Shown in pieces: positions 48,601 through 62,110 of a stretch of 64,000 bases of DNA. Below the pieces are notes generated by a model. It had not been told where the DNA came from and did not search any database. It saw only the letters and a list, made by a program, of their open reading frames with translations. The position numbers and the translations under genes were made by a program. The DNA is from Ignelater luminosus (taxonomy: Eukaryota > Arthropoda > Insecta > Coleoptera > Elateridae), in contig VTPC01005851.1 of assembly GCA_011009095.1 (NCBI GenBank), positions 20,238-84,237 on the forward strand. The letters are read 5' to 3'. Position 1 is the first letter of the stretch. Each line of letters starts with the position of its first letter.

Positions 48601-51600
48601 GAAGTTGTTTAGGTTACTTAGAAAATAATTGTGTCCTATAAGTGTAAAACAAGAATTTCCCTTTGTTTTTGTTAATATACATTGTGGTTGATATTCAAAG
48701 AAAAAAATTGTTATCATCTTCAAAATTAGTATTCAAATTCACGCATGTCTGTGGTTTTATCATTTATATTTTTGTTTATTCTTATCTTATTATGACCCAG
48801 ATCTTATATTTACTTACACTTTTCATAGAATAAATTGAAGATATTGCAGCGATCAAATAAATTTAATTTGCTCACCTTTTACCGTGCTGTAGGTAACATG
48901 AAAAAAAATTATAACTTTAGCCTTTACTTTTAAAATTAATAATTTACCAATAAACGTTATTGGAAAGATAAAAAGTATCAATTAAGCATTACATAATTAT
49001 ATAGAAATCGATACTTTTAATATGCAAACTTTAATTTTTAACCGATCTGACATTTATTTTATCTCTGTACATTAAAATTATAAATGTTTCATGAATAAGT
49101 TTCACTTGTAATAATTAAAGAAGTTTACTGAATACTAATACTATACAGTTATTCTTCGCATCAGATTTTATATTAAAAAATAATTCAAGGCTACCCACAA
49201 GTGGTTTTCAGCTTTCCATGTTGATTTGTTTTAATTAGACAGTGTTTGTTTATAAAAATAATAATATCTTAAAAGAGTTACAGAAGGTCTTTCCAAACCA
49301 TAAAACGTTTAAAAGTTTTTGGTAACACAAAATGTAAAAAATTCACTTTTCTGGATTTTTATTTGCTTGTTTAAATTTGTCCTTCAAACACATCTATTTT
49401 GCTATGTAAAACATGCCCCACTTACCTTGAAGTGAAGCATCAGGTGTTTTTAATTGTATAAGGAATTGTTTAATAAGAGACAAACAAGGCAAAACTGTAA
49501 AGTAGCTTCTTTAGACAGAAATAACCAAACGAAACGGATTTAGCAGAGCATTTAAATCAATTTTACTTTTTAATTTCTCATGTACTTGTGAATATCTTTC
49601 CATGTGACTGCGCTTGAATACATAATCGTTAATCAACTATTATAAGCTTGAATTAATTATTGAAGTAGGTAATTTTGTATTTTACTTTGTAAATGTAAAA
49701 ATAGTATTAATAAGAAATGCAGCAAAAATACCAGTAATTCTACCTTAAATCATTTAAATATAAATAAAGAAGAGAATTTTAATTTATAAATTATGACAAT
49801 TAATAGTTATCGTTATCCATTTTTCGTTAATAAGTAGCAAGCTAAATTATGGTGCTCAAAATCCAATGTCCTGATTCACGATAGTTACTGATGTAGTCAA
49901 ACCGTGAAATATAAAAAAAATGAGGTTATATGTATAAGATAGATTAATTAAATTAATCAATAAATTATTTTGACCCGAATAATTTTTAAGAAGAGGATCT
50001 TTTGTTTTTCTAATACACTCTTGTTTAAATATGAACTAACTACTCTGTACTAGAGTCCCCTCAATGTAACAGCTAAATTCTGTCATTTTTAGAACTCTAC
50101 TCTGTACTATTTTAATATGATTTATGATAACTTTTCTATTTGTAGATCAAACTCGAAAAAACTTTTAATGAGAGAGTTATATGATAATATAGAGTCCACT
50201 GCGTTAAAAAAATTATGAATCCGTCAAAATTCAGTGTTAAACGTTAAACTTAATAGTAGAAGTGTTACTAACTTTAAGAAAATATAAAATTTGAAGAGGC
50301 TAGAATAATAATTACAACTTAGATTATGGAATATTCCTAACAGTTTCTGTATCATATCTGACAACTTTGAAATGTTAAAAACCCCCTGTAAAGTGTAAAC
50401 AACAGCAGTATCGTCTCAAAAAGAATTGTGATGGCAGCATCTAAAATAATCTGGTTTAATGTAATTTGAACTTTACAATTTCTGTCTTTCTATCACACTA
50501 CACTTAAAATATAATTTAAGGATTATTTGTAGTTAACATTCTCAAAAATCATTAATTTTCTATGATTTCTAAAATGTATCCAATTTTATGTCGGTTTTTA
50601 TATGATTTTGAAGAAACCTTAAACCAAAGACACCATTTCATTTATTATAATGATGAAATTATGCTATATCTTGAAAATCTAAACTTTAAATTTCCTTATT
50701 TTTTCAAAATTCTAATATACTGTATGTTTGTTTATTTAAAATCGAATTAACATAACAAGGTTATAAAATTTAGGATTACACTCATACACTCTTTTTTAAA
50801 TAAAAATCAGATGCTCCAACCAATACCAAATCAAGTACTAACGAGATGTAAAAAATCCTGCTTACCTTGTCCAAACAAAAAAAAGTTAAAACCAATGAAA
50901 GTTTTTAGCATTAATTTGAATTATAACTGAAAAATACATTAATCATTTTAAGCTATTAGATTTTTGTTTTCGTTTGTAACAAAAACCCTACTCAACAAAG
51001 AGATCTTTAGGAAGTTAATTTATAATTCCGTCAAAACGGTGTTAGTAAAAACATTTTTTGCTTGAAGTCCGATACCTTTGCTTTACTTCTTAATGTTCTG
51101 TTGAATCTCTACTATTTGCTATACGTCAGACATCCATCGGGATGTCAATCTTCGAGAGCTTTCAAGAGTTTTCGAATCCGTATCGTATCGAATTTCAAAG
51201 AGTTTTATTTTACTTCAATTCTTTGTTTCCAACAAAGAGAACCTAACATTAACGAACCAACCGTGGCGTATAGATTGCTGTCTAAAATTTATGGATTCCT
51301 CCGCGACATATATCATGTATTTTTAGCAAATGCCTCGCGCTAGCAGCTTTCTCAAAAGAAATAAAAAAAGCAACAAATGGCTGTTATTAATTTGTTAACT
51401 ATTTATTATAGTTGTTTTATATAGCTTATGGACAAGCCTTTTCCTAGTGCTCGCCCATAACTAAGTTAATCTAACGACAAGATCTATTTACTAATCTTTT
51501 GATCTACAGGGTGGGCACAATTGCACAACCGGAAGTTGTTTTCGTTTCAGAATTTAATTTATGTTAACAGTTTGTTGTCAAGTGAACTTGAAAATACAAA

Positions 51601-52469
51601 CCGATATAAAATGAAAATGAGGTTAATATAAAAATAACTTTATTCATGCGGTTGTATGTTTTTATAACATTTGGCTGCTTCTTAAATTGAATTCCTGCCA
51701 ATTTTGAAATTTGAGCTATAACTTGTTTTAACTTTCGAATTGTATATTTTATTATTGTTGCTATTTATCTAATTATTTTATTTTCTCACGCGGCAAACAA
51801 CAAGAATATATTTAAATTTTTATATAATTGATATATCTACATAAATATAATTTAAAATGATTTTGAAATATGACTTCCGTCATTTTCTGCATCTGTAGGT
51901 GGTCCCATAGACACTTTTATTGGCAAAACTATAAATCTATTTATATCCAAACTGATTTCTGTTCATCACATTTGATTTGGCTATCATCCATCGTGTGTAT
52001 AGGTTTTTCATAAATCAAAAGCTGTTAATGATGGATCGCTAGTTTTTGTTGAACCGTATACACATAGTATACAGGCCAACGTGATGTTATACTATTACAA
52101 AATTATCGTTGTCATTTCAAGATCGCTTTAATTCGTTCTTCTTTATCATTAATTCAACAACTCCCAATCTAAATTACTTTTTATTGGCTTAAATGCAAAA
52201 CAAACAATCTTCTAAATTAACACCCAATTTTAGATTAATTACACATATGCTAAATCACGATATATTTCACCTTCGTAACGTTTTTAACAATAATTAATCA
52301 CGGAAACGTGTGAATAATTTAAGCAAATTTCAAATCGTGCCGAATTGTCAGCGCACCATGAAAAATTATTTTTCCATTTCTCAATCGACTTTTTTTCGTT
52401 ATTAATATAAAATTCTTTTATGTTTATTCTAACCTACGTAATACAGGAAGCAGTGTGATAATGGATTTT
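42681..52469. other. Long AT-rich stretch, no gene recognised
   Basis: Nearly 10 kb with only short ORFs. From 43190 to 43520 there are diverged repeated phrases (CGACCTTGACTATCGTAGGT, CGACCTTGCAACCGTAGGT, CGTCGCAGGTGG) suggesting an old repeat with units of roughly 80-200 bp. TATAAAAGG at 46136-46144 has no gene after it. Otherwise nothing supported. Confidence 0.35.
47151..47176. repeat. AAT/ATT palindromic microsatellite
   Basis: AAT triplets run directly into ATT triplets, giving a self-complementary 26-bp tract. Confidence 0.9.
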
Positions 52470-52715
52470 CTTTGTCGAAAAAATGTCTAAAAAGATTTCG
52501 TGTAAAACGCCCAAGAGTCCTTGATAATGTCTTATTGTGGAATATCTGTTTAGTTCGCGTGTTAGATAAATTGCGCATTTTAGACAATTACCCTTGGATG
52601 TATAGTATTGCAGGTGGTTGACTAATAGTCTTGATCATACCATTTCTTTTTTTATGGTAATGTTTAACATACCTTTGTAATTGACTATTATTTTCGAATA
52701 AAACAATAAGTTTGA
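52470..52715 (+). repeat. Dispersed repeat, copy A
   Basis: Shares with 54765-54995, in the same orientation and order, AGTCCTTGA, a TTGCAG/TTGTGGAAT word, AAATTGCG, TTACCCTTGGAT, TTGCAGGTGGTTGACTAAT and GAATAAAA. Diverged but collinear over about 230 bp. Family not recognised. Confidence 0.7.
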
Positions 52716-53100
52716 TGTTATCAACTTGTGGTTTTGGGGGAACTTAACCTTCTCCAGTACACTTTTAAATTCTTGGGTGAATTTATCTTGACACGATATT
52801 TTTCCTGAAGATAACATTAAGGAAGACGAGTCAAACTTGAGCCTCCGTCTTGGTTTTGGCCTCTCAGACAGAACTATGTAAATGAATTTAAAGGAATATC
52901 TATTTTCGAATAAAACAATAAATTTGATGCTATCAACTTGCGGTTTTGGGGGAATTTAACCTTCTCCAGTACATTTTTTAATTCTTGATGAACTTATCTT
53001 GACACGATATTTTCCCTGAAGATAACATTAAGGAAGACAAGTCAAACTTGAGCCTCCGTCTTGGTTTTGGCTTTGGCTTCTCAGACAGAACTAAATGAAT
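52689..53100 (+). repeat. Tandem duplication, two copies of about 200 bp
   Basis: Copy 1 (52689-52887) and copy 2 (52901-53100) are offset by about 212 bp. They share ATTTTCGAATAAAACAATAA, CTTCTCCAGTAC, GAAGATAACATTAAGGAAGA and GAGCCTCCGTCTTGG. They differ by scattered substitutions and a small TTTGGC duplication in copy 2. Non-coding. Confidence 0.9.
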
Positions 53101-54764
53101 GTCGTATAAGTTAAAAATTTAATAATAAAAGTATCTGATGCTGAAGGTTAGTTTGTACTTAAAACTTGACTAGTAAGTTACTTCTTTCTATCTATTCCTC
53201 ATTAGTCGGAATGTATCTTACTTAATAACAATTTCAAAGTTTTCAAAATTTTTGCGGACGTATTTTGTCACAGAAACTCTTTCTAAGATTTTCCAAGCAA
53301 GTCTAGTGAGCTTGATTATTTAATAATCGTCGTTCCAGTAAAATTATCGTATATTGAAAGCATACAACACTGACTTTCTCAATAATTGAATGCCCAGTTG
53401 TTGGAGCTGCCACCATACTGTATTAGTTAAGGTGACTTAATGAAAAATGCAAAAATTTAGACTTTAAGACTGTTTGAATCAGTAAAAGTTTTGATATTGA
53501 AGCTTAAGCCGTTTTAAATAAATTTAATACACAAAGCAGAAATTAGTTTGCTCTTCTCAGCTTTATTTGGTAAGATATTACATTTAACAAAAGCATATTT
53601 TGATTGTGTACCACAAATACGTTTGTTTATTCGTTTGAGTGGATGGTTTTAGAAAATATTTAAAATTGAGACTAAACTTCTTAGTTGATCTTGGTTGAAT
53701 ATGTACATTTTGTATCTTTATCTTACTAGAAAATCAGAATCTTGGTCCAATCTTGATTTTGATCCTTTTCTAATAATACACTTGACTCAGATGAGATTAT
53801 TCATTGACATTAAATGAAGTCAAAAACTTCATAACGATGTCGAAACGAATATTTCATTGATCTGTTTCAAATAAGCTAGCAACAGATTGTAAAATTTTGG
53901 CAGATTAGCACTGTAGCTTTTAAAGTAAAATGTACCTCTAATCTCTTTAATTGAACTATAGTGGATTTAAAACTTGAGTGAAATTCAGATCTTATAGAGA
54001 ACTTGAGCTTACGAAAAGTCGTAACTCACGCAACCGTAAGACTGTAATTATTATTTCCAGCAGGCCTGGCCTCAGACATGGTGGGCATAGATATAGAGAC
54101 AGTAAAGAGAGATGCAAACTGTAAATTCAAAAAACAGATGCAATTCAACATCTTGCATGTGTTATCATGCAATTCGACTACAAATTGAAAGTAGCTTAAA
54201 AGAAAAACTTTCCGTAACAAAAAAATCAATTTCTTGATATGTTGGACATAGCATTCTAAAGAAAATCTGGAAAAAAAGTCAAACACTAACGACATTGCAA
54301 ACATATGATTGTAATATTACAGAAAATGAGAATCTTGCCTTTCACTTCACTTTTAAAAGATGAAATTGCATAAAACTGTTAATTCCCTTAGTCTAGACAA
54401 AGATCTGAAGTTGTCTCAAGGCGCACTAAATTCTAAGGCCGGTTCTGATCGCCAGATCTCGGTATCGAACTTCCTAGCAAGACCAACATTGTCGAGTTAT
54501 TTTACTTTTGCTCAAGTTTTGATTTTGCCTTGGTTTTGGTCTTGTTGGAAGATACGAAACTTATTTTATGCATAAAACAATACGTATCTTTTCTTTTGTT
54601 CTGTCTTGATTTTTTAACTTATTAGTTGTCTGACTATCCATTAAATCGATTAGTATGTTTAAAATATGTAAACTACCAAACACCTACGTACTATCTCAAA
54701 GTGGAAAGAATTAAATAAATCCACATTGCCCATTAAGATAAATTCTCATAAAAATTTTAAACAG
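53101..54764. other. Gap between repeat copies
   Basis: AT-rich with no gene seen. TTTTGCCTTGGTTTTGGTCT near 54523-54542 resembles the CGTCTTGGTTTTGGC phrase of the tandem duplication, so more diverged copies may be present. Confidence 0.35.
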
Positions 54765-54995
54765 CAAAAAAATGGAAGAAAATCGAATCGTTGATAATCT
54801 AACTAAAACACCTAAAAGTCCTTGACATTGTCCAATTGCAGAATTTAATTCAGGTGTGTATAAAACAAATTGCGTTAGGAAGATTTTACCCTTGGATAAA
54901 GTTTTGCAGGTGGTTGACTAATTGCTAGACCATCTGACTCTTACTTTTTGGGGGAATTTTTTTAGAATGGTAATTTATTTCAGAATAAAATTAAG
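54765..54995 (+). repeat. Dispersed repeat, copy B
   Basis: Collinear with 52470-52715; includes AGTCCTTGACATTG, AAATTGCG, TTACCCTTGGAT and GCAGGTGGTTGACTAATT. Confidence 0.7.
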
Positions 54996-57900
54996 ACAAA
55001 TAAATCTATCCACTATTTTCGTAACTACAGTTGACAAATTAATCTGCATGTCATTGTGTTTTTCTGCAAAACTATTTAGGTTAAAAACGACAAACATTTC
55101 AGTTGTTTATTTCTCTTTAGCTTTTTCTTTTGCATGGGATATTAAAGTACCATGTAGGACTTGAACCCGTTCGTTTATTCGTCGTTCCATATTTAATTTG
55201 AAATGATTGTAGTAGGATGTATTTTATTTATATTATTATCATATCTTGCCTACATACACATACAAGAGAAGAACCACACATGAATTCTGTTACTTTAAAA
55301 TATGTAAACAAGGCGGCTAGTACTAAAAAATTTCGTATCTTAAAGAGAGTTACTAAATTTTGATAATTTATTAGAGAAACAGATGCTACTATAGTTTTTT
55401 TTAAATATTTATACGTATTAAGTTCCGTTTTGAGGTCACTCAAATTAATCTTTTCTGATGATATAAAATTACGCAACAAGGTACTGCTAATGTCTCTATT
55501 TTTATATTTTTAATTTAAAAATACACAAAATGTTAACACAAATATGACACCAATTAGTTCAATTTACATGAGTTAGATTAAGAAGAGAGAAAAAAATAGG
55601 GTTATTGCAGTTTGGGTGTTTTGTTGTGGACCATAAAAATTATCTTTTGACCACACGCACGCTATCGCATGTTTATGCATATAAATTATAAAAATTAGAT
55701 AGAGAACAGCTAATTAAGTTAAGAAAATACAGGCCGCTGAAAGCATTTTTACAATATAATAATAATAAATTAAGTCGTATGTACTTTCATGTATAATAAA
55801 AGGAATTGTTTCGATGTATTTATAATACATTAGGCGCAATCGGACGATTCTATGGATCAATTCCTATTATACCCCCTTTTAATAACGAGCGATTCGCATG
55901 GGCGCCATGTCGACGTCTTTTTGCTATTTTAATGGACAAATTGCCCTATTAATTTAATGGATAGAAAAGCCGACGTAGAATTTTTCGATTACATGCAGAA
56001 GAGGTTACTACCTACCTCTATTGGTTGGAATAAACATTGTTAAAAGGTTGGTAAAGATTGTGGTTAAAATCTAAACCAAGAATTAAAACGCCATTGGGGT
56101 TTATTTACTGGAAATGATTAGTATTCAAGGATACCTTTATAAGAAGTTCGTTAACGGACCCTTTTTTTGGAGGAAACATATGGTGGTTTAGTAGAATATG
56201 TGTGCTGAACACAACATCAGAATTATATAGTAATAATAATAATAATAATAACAACCAAATAACATTTTTCTAGATATTCATTAACAAAACATAAACACAA
56301 GACATGAATTTTATAAATAAATCAGCGTTTTTGCGTTAAATAAAATAATAATACTGAGCTTATCAAGCTTATTTTGTAACATCCATTAAATTCCTGTAAG
56401 AAGAAATGTTAAATTGAACTCATTTTTCTTCTACCCTATTTTATTACATTTTTGTTGGTTAAAATGGATATTATGATAATCTTAACATTATTTTATTAGT
56501 TTCTCTTGTCGATAAGCTACTGCACTGGCACAATTAGTATTTGTATGTAGCCTGGCTCTTATGTGGCTCCTTAATGAACATTTTCTTGCTTTAAACACTG
56601 TCCATCTATGAGTCTCTACATAGAATAGAATTTATCACAAATTTTTATTCAATTTTTATTAATGTAGATGGGCGTTTCTGAAATTAGGATATAATTATTA
56701 CAATAAAAGGTTAATATGCACTTTCATGATGCAATAATTTTTCAATTAAATAAACAATTTATTACAATTCTATTTGTTTTTTTACAAAGCCATTTATTTG
56801 CACAAATCTTTCTTTGTTTTTTCATCACCGATTAAATCTTACTCAATAGTAAGCAATATCTAAGAAATTAATCACTCAATTTACATTTTGATAACGTTGT
56901 TGGTAGAAAACACTATTTGAGAAATCATTTCATCAATAATAAAATTGTAGACATAGCAGACTTATCATCATTTTGTTAATTATTAAATTTATGTTCAGTT
57001 TTGATGATAATTTATGATATTGTTTTAAATATTTTTATCAGTAACCGAACAAACATGATACTTATACTTTAAGACAACACACGATTAGCTAATTTTAATT
57101 CAGATTTGATATAAATAGATGATGGGTTAAAAAAAGCCTCAATGCCATGCATGGTACTTACAATAGATCAGTGTCAAATTTTAATAAAGCAGTTTTATAC
57201 CGAACAACAAAGATTGTTTTAAGAATTTTATTATGTTAATAAAGAATTTTAATTTTGAGATTTCTATTCAAATCTCTTTCTTAATGAATTTTTAAAATTG
57301 TTGAAATGTAGAAAATCTTGAATTTCATGTCATGTAGTAGTGTGAATATAAAATAGGAGACACCTGGACATACCTTTTTTTAAGTTGAGTAGATTTATTT
57401 CTTTCTAATGGTTTTAAAGTTTGTCTGAAAAAAAAGATATTTTGAGTAAAAAACAGAGCTATAAATCTACAGCTAGATAAAACTATAATCTTTCTGTGGA
57501 AGGTAACCGCAAGTTTCATTTTGATAGATTCATTGTGTGGTGCCAAATAGATAAGAGATAAGAAGTTTTATTTTTTCATAGCTAGAGGTTGTTTCCTTTC
57601 ATTATAATTTAACTAGCATCCTCATAATTTTATTTAAATCCCTTTAGGTAAGTTAGTACAATGATTTATTATAATATTTTCCATACGGGCAACATTATTA
57701 TTTTTAGCAGTAATTTAAGTACATATATATCTTTGAATGACAGCTGTATGTTTCATTAATTATAATTATAATAATTACAAAAATGAACACACTTCTTTAA
57801 TATGTTATAACTAATAATTATTATAATAACAATAATGCAATCATTTACTTTTTATTCCATTTTTCTTATTGTATTAAATAGTCACTTATCATGCAGTATT

Positions 57901-58977
57901 AATCTGAAGCATCGTGTTAAACTTCTAAATTATTAATTTCAATTAATTTTTGTACGTCCAGTAATGAAATCCTTTGTTTAGAATAGTTGTTGCAGCAAAT
58001 GCAATGACCTTGTACTTAAAAAAAATTTGCCAGCAGACCAAACTTTTTTTTTCTAAAAACGGGATGTTCCTGTCGAGGTCAGGGGAATCATCTAGATTAG
58101 ATTGATTAAACTGCTTATTAGTGTGTCACCATCCATGAAATGTTAATGGCTTAGCCACCTTAAATATGCATAAATTTTTTGTTCTATTATTTTATGAAAG
58201 TTTGAAAATGAAAACGTTTTTTTCCTAACAAAAATGATATTAAATGAATAAAATCAAAAGAAAATCGTTAAAATTATTAAAACAAACACTATCAGTTCCA
58301 TTTTTCAAAAAAGGAAAATTCTACTAATATATAAGTAAATTTGTTTAAGATTTTTCCAGCAATCTTATAGCTAGAAATATTCGCATGCATTTTGACAGTA
58401 TCAAAAAAGTGGTTTTGTGGAAAATTACTGATGTTAATTATTTTTTATTTATTTATAACTGCCAGAAGTAGGCGAGAAGTGACCCAGAGGTTCCATAAAC
58501 AAATGACCGTTACATTATTTGAATAAAAACTAGGAATTCTTGAAAGATTCGTCACAATATGCAGATAATTTTCATAAACCTCACGAGAACAAACATTTTG
58601 AGATCTTCAAACCTTGATACTGTAGTCTGGATTAGTAATCATGATAAGGTGAAATATTTTAAAATTATCAGAAGGGTTGCGCTTGAACGTGCCCCCATAA
58701 TTTTGTGTTTACAAACCATTAAACAAAAAATTAAAATTATCAAAATATGAACAGACGATATTTGTATTCAGATTTCTTCCTAGCGGAGAAAGCACAAATC
58801 GAAGCATAAAACGAAACTTCATTTATAGATCCAAACATGCCCAGGAATTAAATTAAATTTTCGTCACAAAATCAACAATTAATAAAAAAATGTATTTTTT
58901 GCATTATTTCCTTTAGTGTTTAAAACTTAAACTTTTTGATTCGATTATATTTTTAAAATGCATTTCCTAGGGATGCA
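54996..58977. other. AT-rich stretch, no gene recognised
   Basis: No coding sequence supported. A TAA microsatellite lies at 56231-56251. ATTATAATTATAATAATTA palindromic A/T tracts occur near 57758-57780. Confidence 0.35.
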
Positions 58978-60720
58978 AATATTTAGAAAACTACACGTAT
59001 TGATCAGGCAAGAAAAACGAATGACAAACATAAATAGACGGAACACAGCGACTCCCTTGTTTCACGAAGAGATCAGAGAACTAACAGCAAAGAAAAAGAA
59101 AGCCTTCATAAAATGTAAGACATGGAAAACGCAGGAAGCAAGAGATAGATACGTGCAAGTACGCAACAATACAAATCAAAGAATTAGAGAAATAAAGAGA
59201 GAATATTGGGAAAGATACACAAGCGCAATAGAGCATGGTTTGTATGGTCGTTGGATGCTACAACACCAGAAAAAAAACATGTGAAACTGTAAAAATCAGT
59301 AACACAGAGAGTAAAGAATGAATGGAGCATTTTCGAGAGCTGTATCGTAGTGAAGGAGACCAAGCAGTAAAGATCAATTGTAGTACCTATAAGTCTAAGT
59401 AGATATGAATGAAATACAAAGTTCAACAAAGAAGATGAAAAACAGAAAGTCTCCAGACCCGATGGAATCAGCAATGAACTAATCAAATATGGCGGAGAGA
59501 CATTAATAGTACAGTTTAACGAAATATTTAACAAAATATTACAAGACAGACGAGTACCAAATAAATGGAAGAAAAGCTATACTGTACTCATCTATAAGAA
59601 GGGAGACCGCAAAGACACATTGCTAAATGCAGCTCTGAAACTGTTTACCGCTGAGATTAAAAGCAAATTAGAAAAGAACATAAACAGAGTAGAAGAACAG
59701 CAAGGGTTTCGGATCTTCATTGTGCGGTACCTTAATGAGAGGGCTATTGAATATGACAGCCCCCTTTATGTAAGCTTGGTCGATCTAAAAGCAGCCTTTG
59801 ATAGAGTGAGAAAGGAAGATGTAATAAATATCTTACATGAAAACAGAATCTCAAACAACATCTTAGACATAATACACGAGTTAAAGACAAATGGAAAATC
59901 CGCAATACATACATCCTATGGATATACTGAGAAGATCTCAATAAATAAACGCGTGAGACAAGAGGACTCTCTACGCCCCTTCATGTTCTCAAAATAATTG
60001 AGAATCTAAACACAGCTGAACGGATACATTGTGGAAAATTCTAAAGTGAACGTAGTCTGCTCTGCTGATGACGCTATGCCGGCAGCCAGTACAGAAGATG
60101 ATCTGCAGAGACTACTATAAAGATTTAAAATAGCATCACGATATAACATAGAAATTCCAACAACAAAAACGAAAATAATGGTAATAGCGAAAGAACCCAC
60201 AAGATGTAAATTACAGATTGACGTAGAAGTGTTGGAACAGGGGATGAAGTTCAAGTATTTGGGGGGGGGGGTGGAAATTACAAGCAATCGAAATATACTG
60301 TTTGAGACTCGAGAGCAAATCGCGAAAGCATCATGGATAGCTGGAAGCTTGAATAGCGTAATATGGCAGAACAAATATGTAGAGTAGGAGTAAGGCCCAA
60401 ATATACAAGACCATGGTAAGGCCTATAATGACATATGCAAATGAAACTAAACCGGAAACGCAAGCAACTTAAAGAGAAAACTAAGAACTAAGAAAAATAA
60501 CCGGAGTAACATTGAGAGACAGGTACAGAAACACGGAAATAAGACAATGCTGCAACATGTAGGACGTAGACAGAAAGAAGGCCTGCAATAGCATGGGGGA
60601 CAAAATAATTGCAAAACAGTGCAGAGATGGGATACTAAGAGGTAGACGACCACCAGGCAGGCCACCGAAAAGCTGGTTTTCATCATCAGCCGAATAAAGA
60701 GACCTGACAAACAGGACATG
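58978..60720 (+). pseudogene. LINE reverse transcriptase region, degraded
   Basis: In order on the plus strand: a basic helical segment (EEIRELTAKKKKAFIKCKTW, EYWERYTSAIEHG) that precedes the polymerase, then KSPDPDGISNELIKYGG, KWKKSYTVLIYKKGDRKD, EEQQGFR, SLVDLKAAFDRV (motif A), a degraded motif B (VRQEDSLRP), SADDAMPAAS at the motif C position (SADD), FKYLGGG, YKTMVRPIMTYA, LRKITGVTLRDRYRN, and RGRRPPGRPPKSW near 60640-60675. Frames shift several times, and an 11-G run at 60261-60271 interrupts the FKYLG box. No endonuclease part was seen upstream, so the copy is 5' truncated, as is usual for LINEs. It differs in sequence from the 16.4-19.1 kb LINE. Confidence 0.85.
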
Positions 60721-61136
60721 ATCCTAATCCAAGGAAGAAAAAGTTTTCAATTTGCTCTGTTACAAAGAATGGCAAGGATCACTACTATCTTCGTCTTTCT
60801 TTTGTCTACGTTTTTTTTTAATTATTCGTACGTTTTTCTGTCAGGAATCTGTGCCCTTTATTTTATTGTATTAGCTCCCAACCCACCATACAAGACACAC
60901 TATAATCAGAAAATATTTGACATTTGCCGGCTAGTAATCGTCTCCAAAATTTAAAAAACCACAATGGAATGCGTCGTACGTTGTCGTGTCTTGCAAGCGG
61001 TCAAGCGTGTTTAGCTTCCAATATCTTTAAAATGAAGCGGACAAAAAAAAAGGAAATTGAAAAAGAAAAGGTTCAACTAGCTCTACTCTTTGTCGTTTTT
61101 GGTGCTTGCCAATAAAGACACCGATTAGCATTTCAT
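60721..61136. other. Possible LINE 3' end and flank
   Basis: A short reading QFALLQRMARITTIFVF may be the degraded last part of the LINE. The exact 3' end is not identifiable. Confidence 0.3.
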
Positions 61137-62110
61137 TGAGCTAGTCAATGGCAAAATCTGACTGACAGCCACTACAAAGACTCTCCTAGGTGTTTCTGAA
61201 TGTTGGCCATTGTAGGTGGCCGTTAAAATTGTCGAGATTGTAATTTTTTTCTCTCTGCTTTTTATTTGTAAATTTTTCTTTTGCACATCTCGATCATATT
61301 ATTAAAATTTATTTTCGGATGTTTTGTAATTTTTACATTCAATATAAATAATGTACCATTTGAGCCACCTGGTAAAGGGAGATTCTGGCAGGTAGACACT
61401 ATAAAGGTAGTTTTAAGTCCAAACGCTTGGACAGATCTAGGTGCAACTTTAAATTTAATCGTAAGAATTTAATGAGCTTGAAAAGTTTCTAATTTCCAAC
61501 TTTTGCTTTAATTCTAGTCGTATTGGTTCTTTAAATGGTAGATGTGTTGACTTCATTCTTCTTTCACATGTGTTTATAAAAATAATCAACGGAAATTTTA
61601 AACCAACTATTAATTTTTACATTCCTTGGGCAAGTCATCGTACGATTCGTATAACTTTTACAGTAGTTACTTGAAACCTTGTTTCAATACTTGCCATAAA
61701 AGGCAATTTAAGCAATCTGTAGTCTTACAAAGAGGCACCTCAAACCTGATAGTAGACCACCGTAAGAGTCTTTAAAGACCTGATGGTAGACCACCATAAG
61801 TGTTTCTTTTGGAAAGGTTAAGGCAATTTGTGGTATTCGAAAATTGTAATGGTTTTCTATTCGATCTTTCTAGATTTTTTCTTTTGCATATTTCGATTAT
61901 TGTTTTTAAAATGCATTTTCTCGTAATAAATGTTTTATTCGTTGGGTTACTTGTTTTCATGCGATTTAGATAACTTCTATTGTAATTGCTTGGGGTTTCT
62001 ATGAAAAGCATGTAAGCAACTTAGTAAAGGACAGTATCTGACAGACGGGCACCAAAAACCTCAATAGTTAGTAGACCACTGTAGATGTCTGCAGAAAGAC
62101 GAGGTCAGGT
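61137..62110 (+). repeat. Degenerate repeats (two to three diverged copies)
   Basis: 61240-61330 and 61835-61940 share TTTTCTTTTGCACATCTCGA / TTTTCTTTTGCATATTTCGA and following AT-rich words, about 600 bp apart. GTAGACCACCGTAAGAGTCT (61752-61771) and GTAGACCACCATAAGTGT (61786-61803) form a small tandem, and GTAGACCACTGTAGATGTCT recurs at 62072-62091. Origin unknown. Confidence 0.5.

Noticed and set aside
51062..51343. 93-codon plus-strand ORF
   Set aside because: No domain, composition typical of random AT-rich frame, no promoter or splice context.
53820..53860. GATGTCGAAACG resembling the hammerhead 3' box
   Set aside because: No CTGANGA box at the proper distance.
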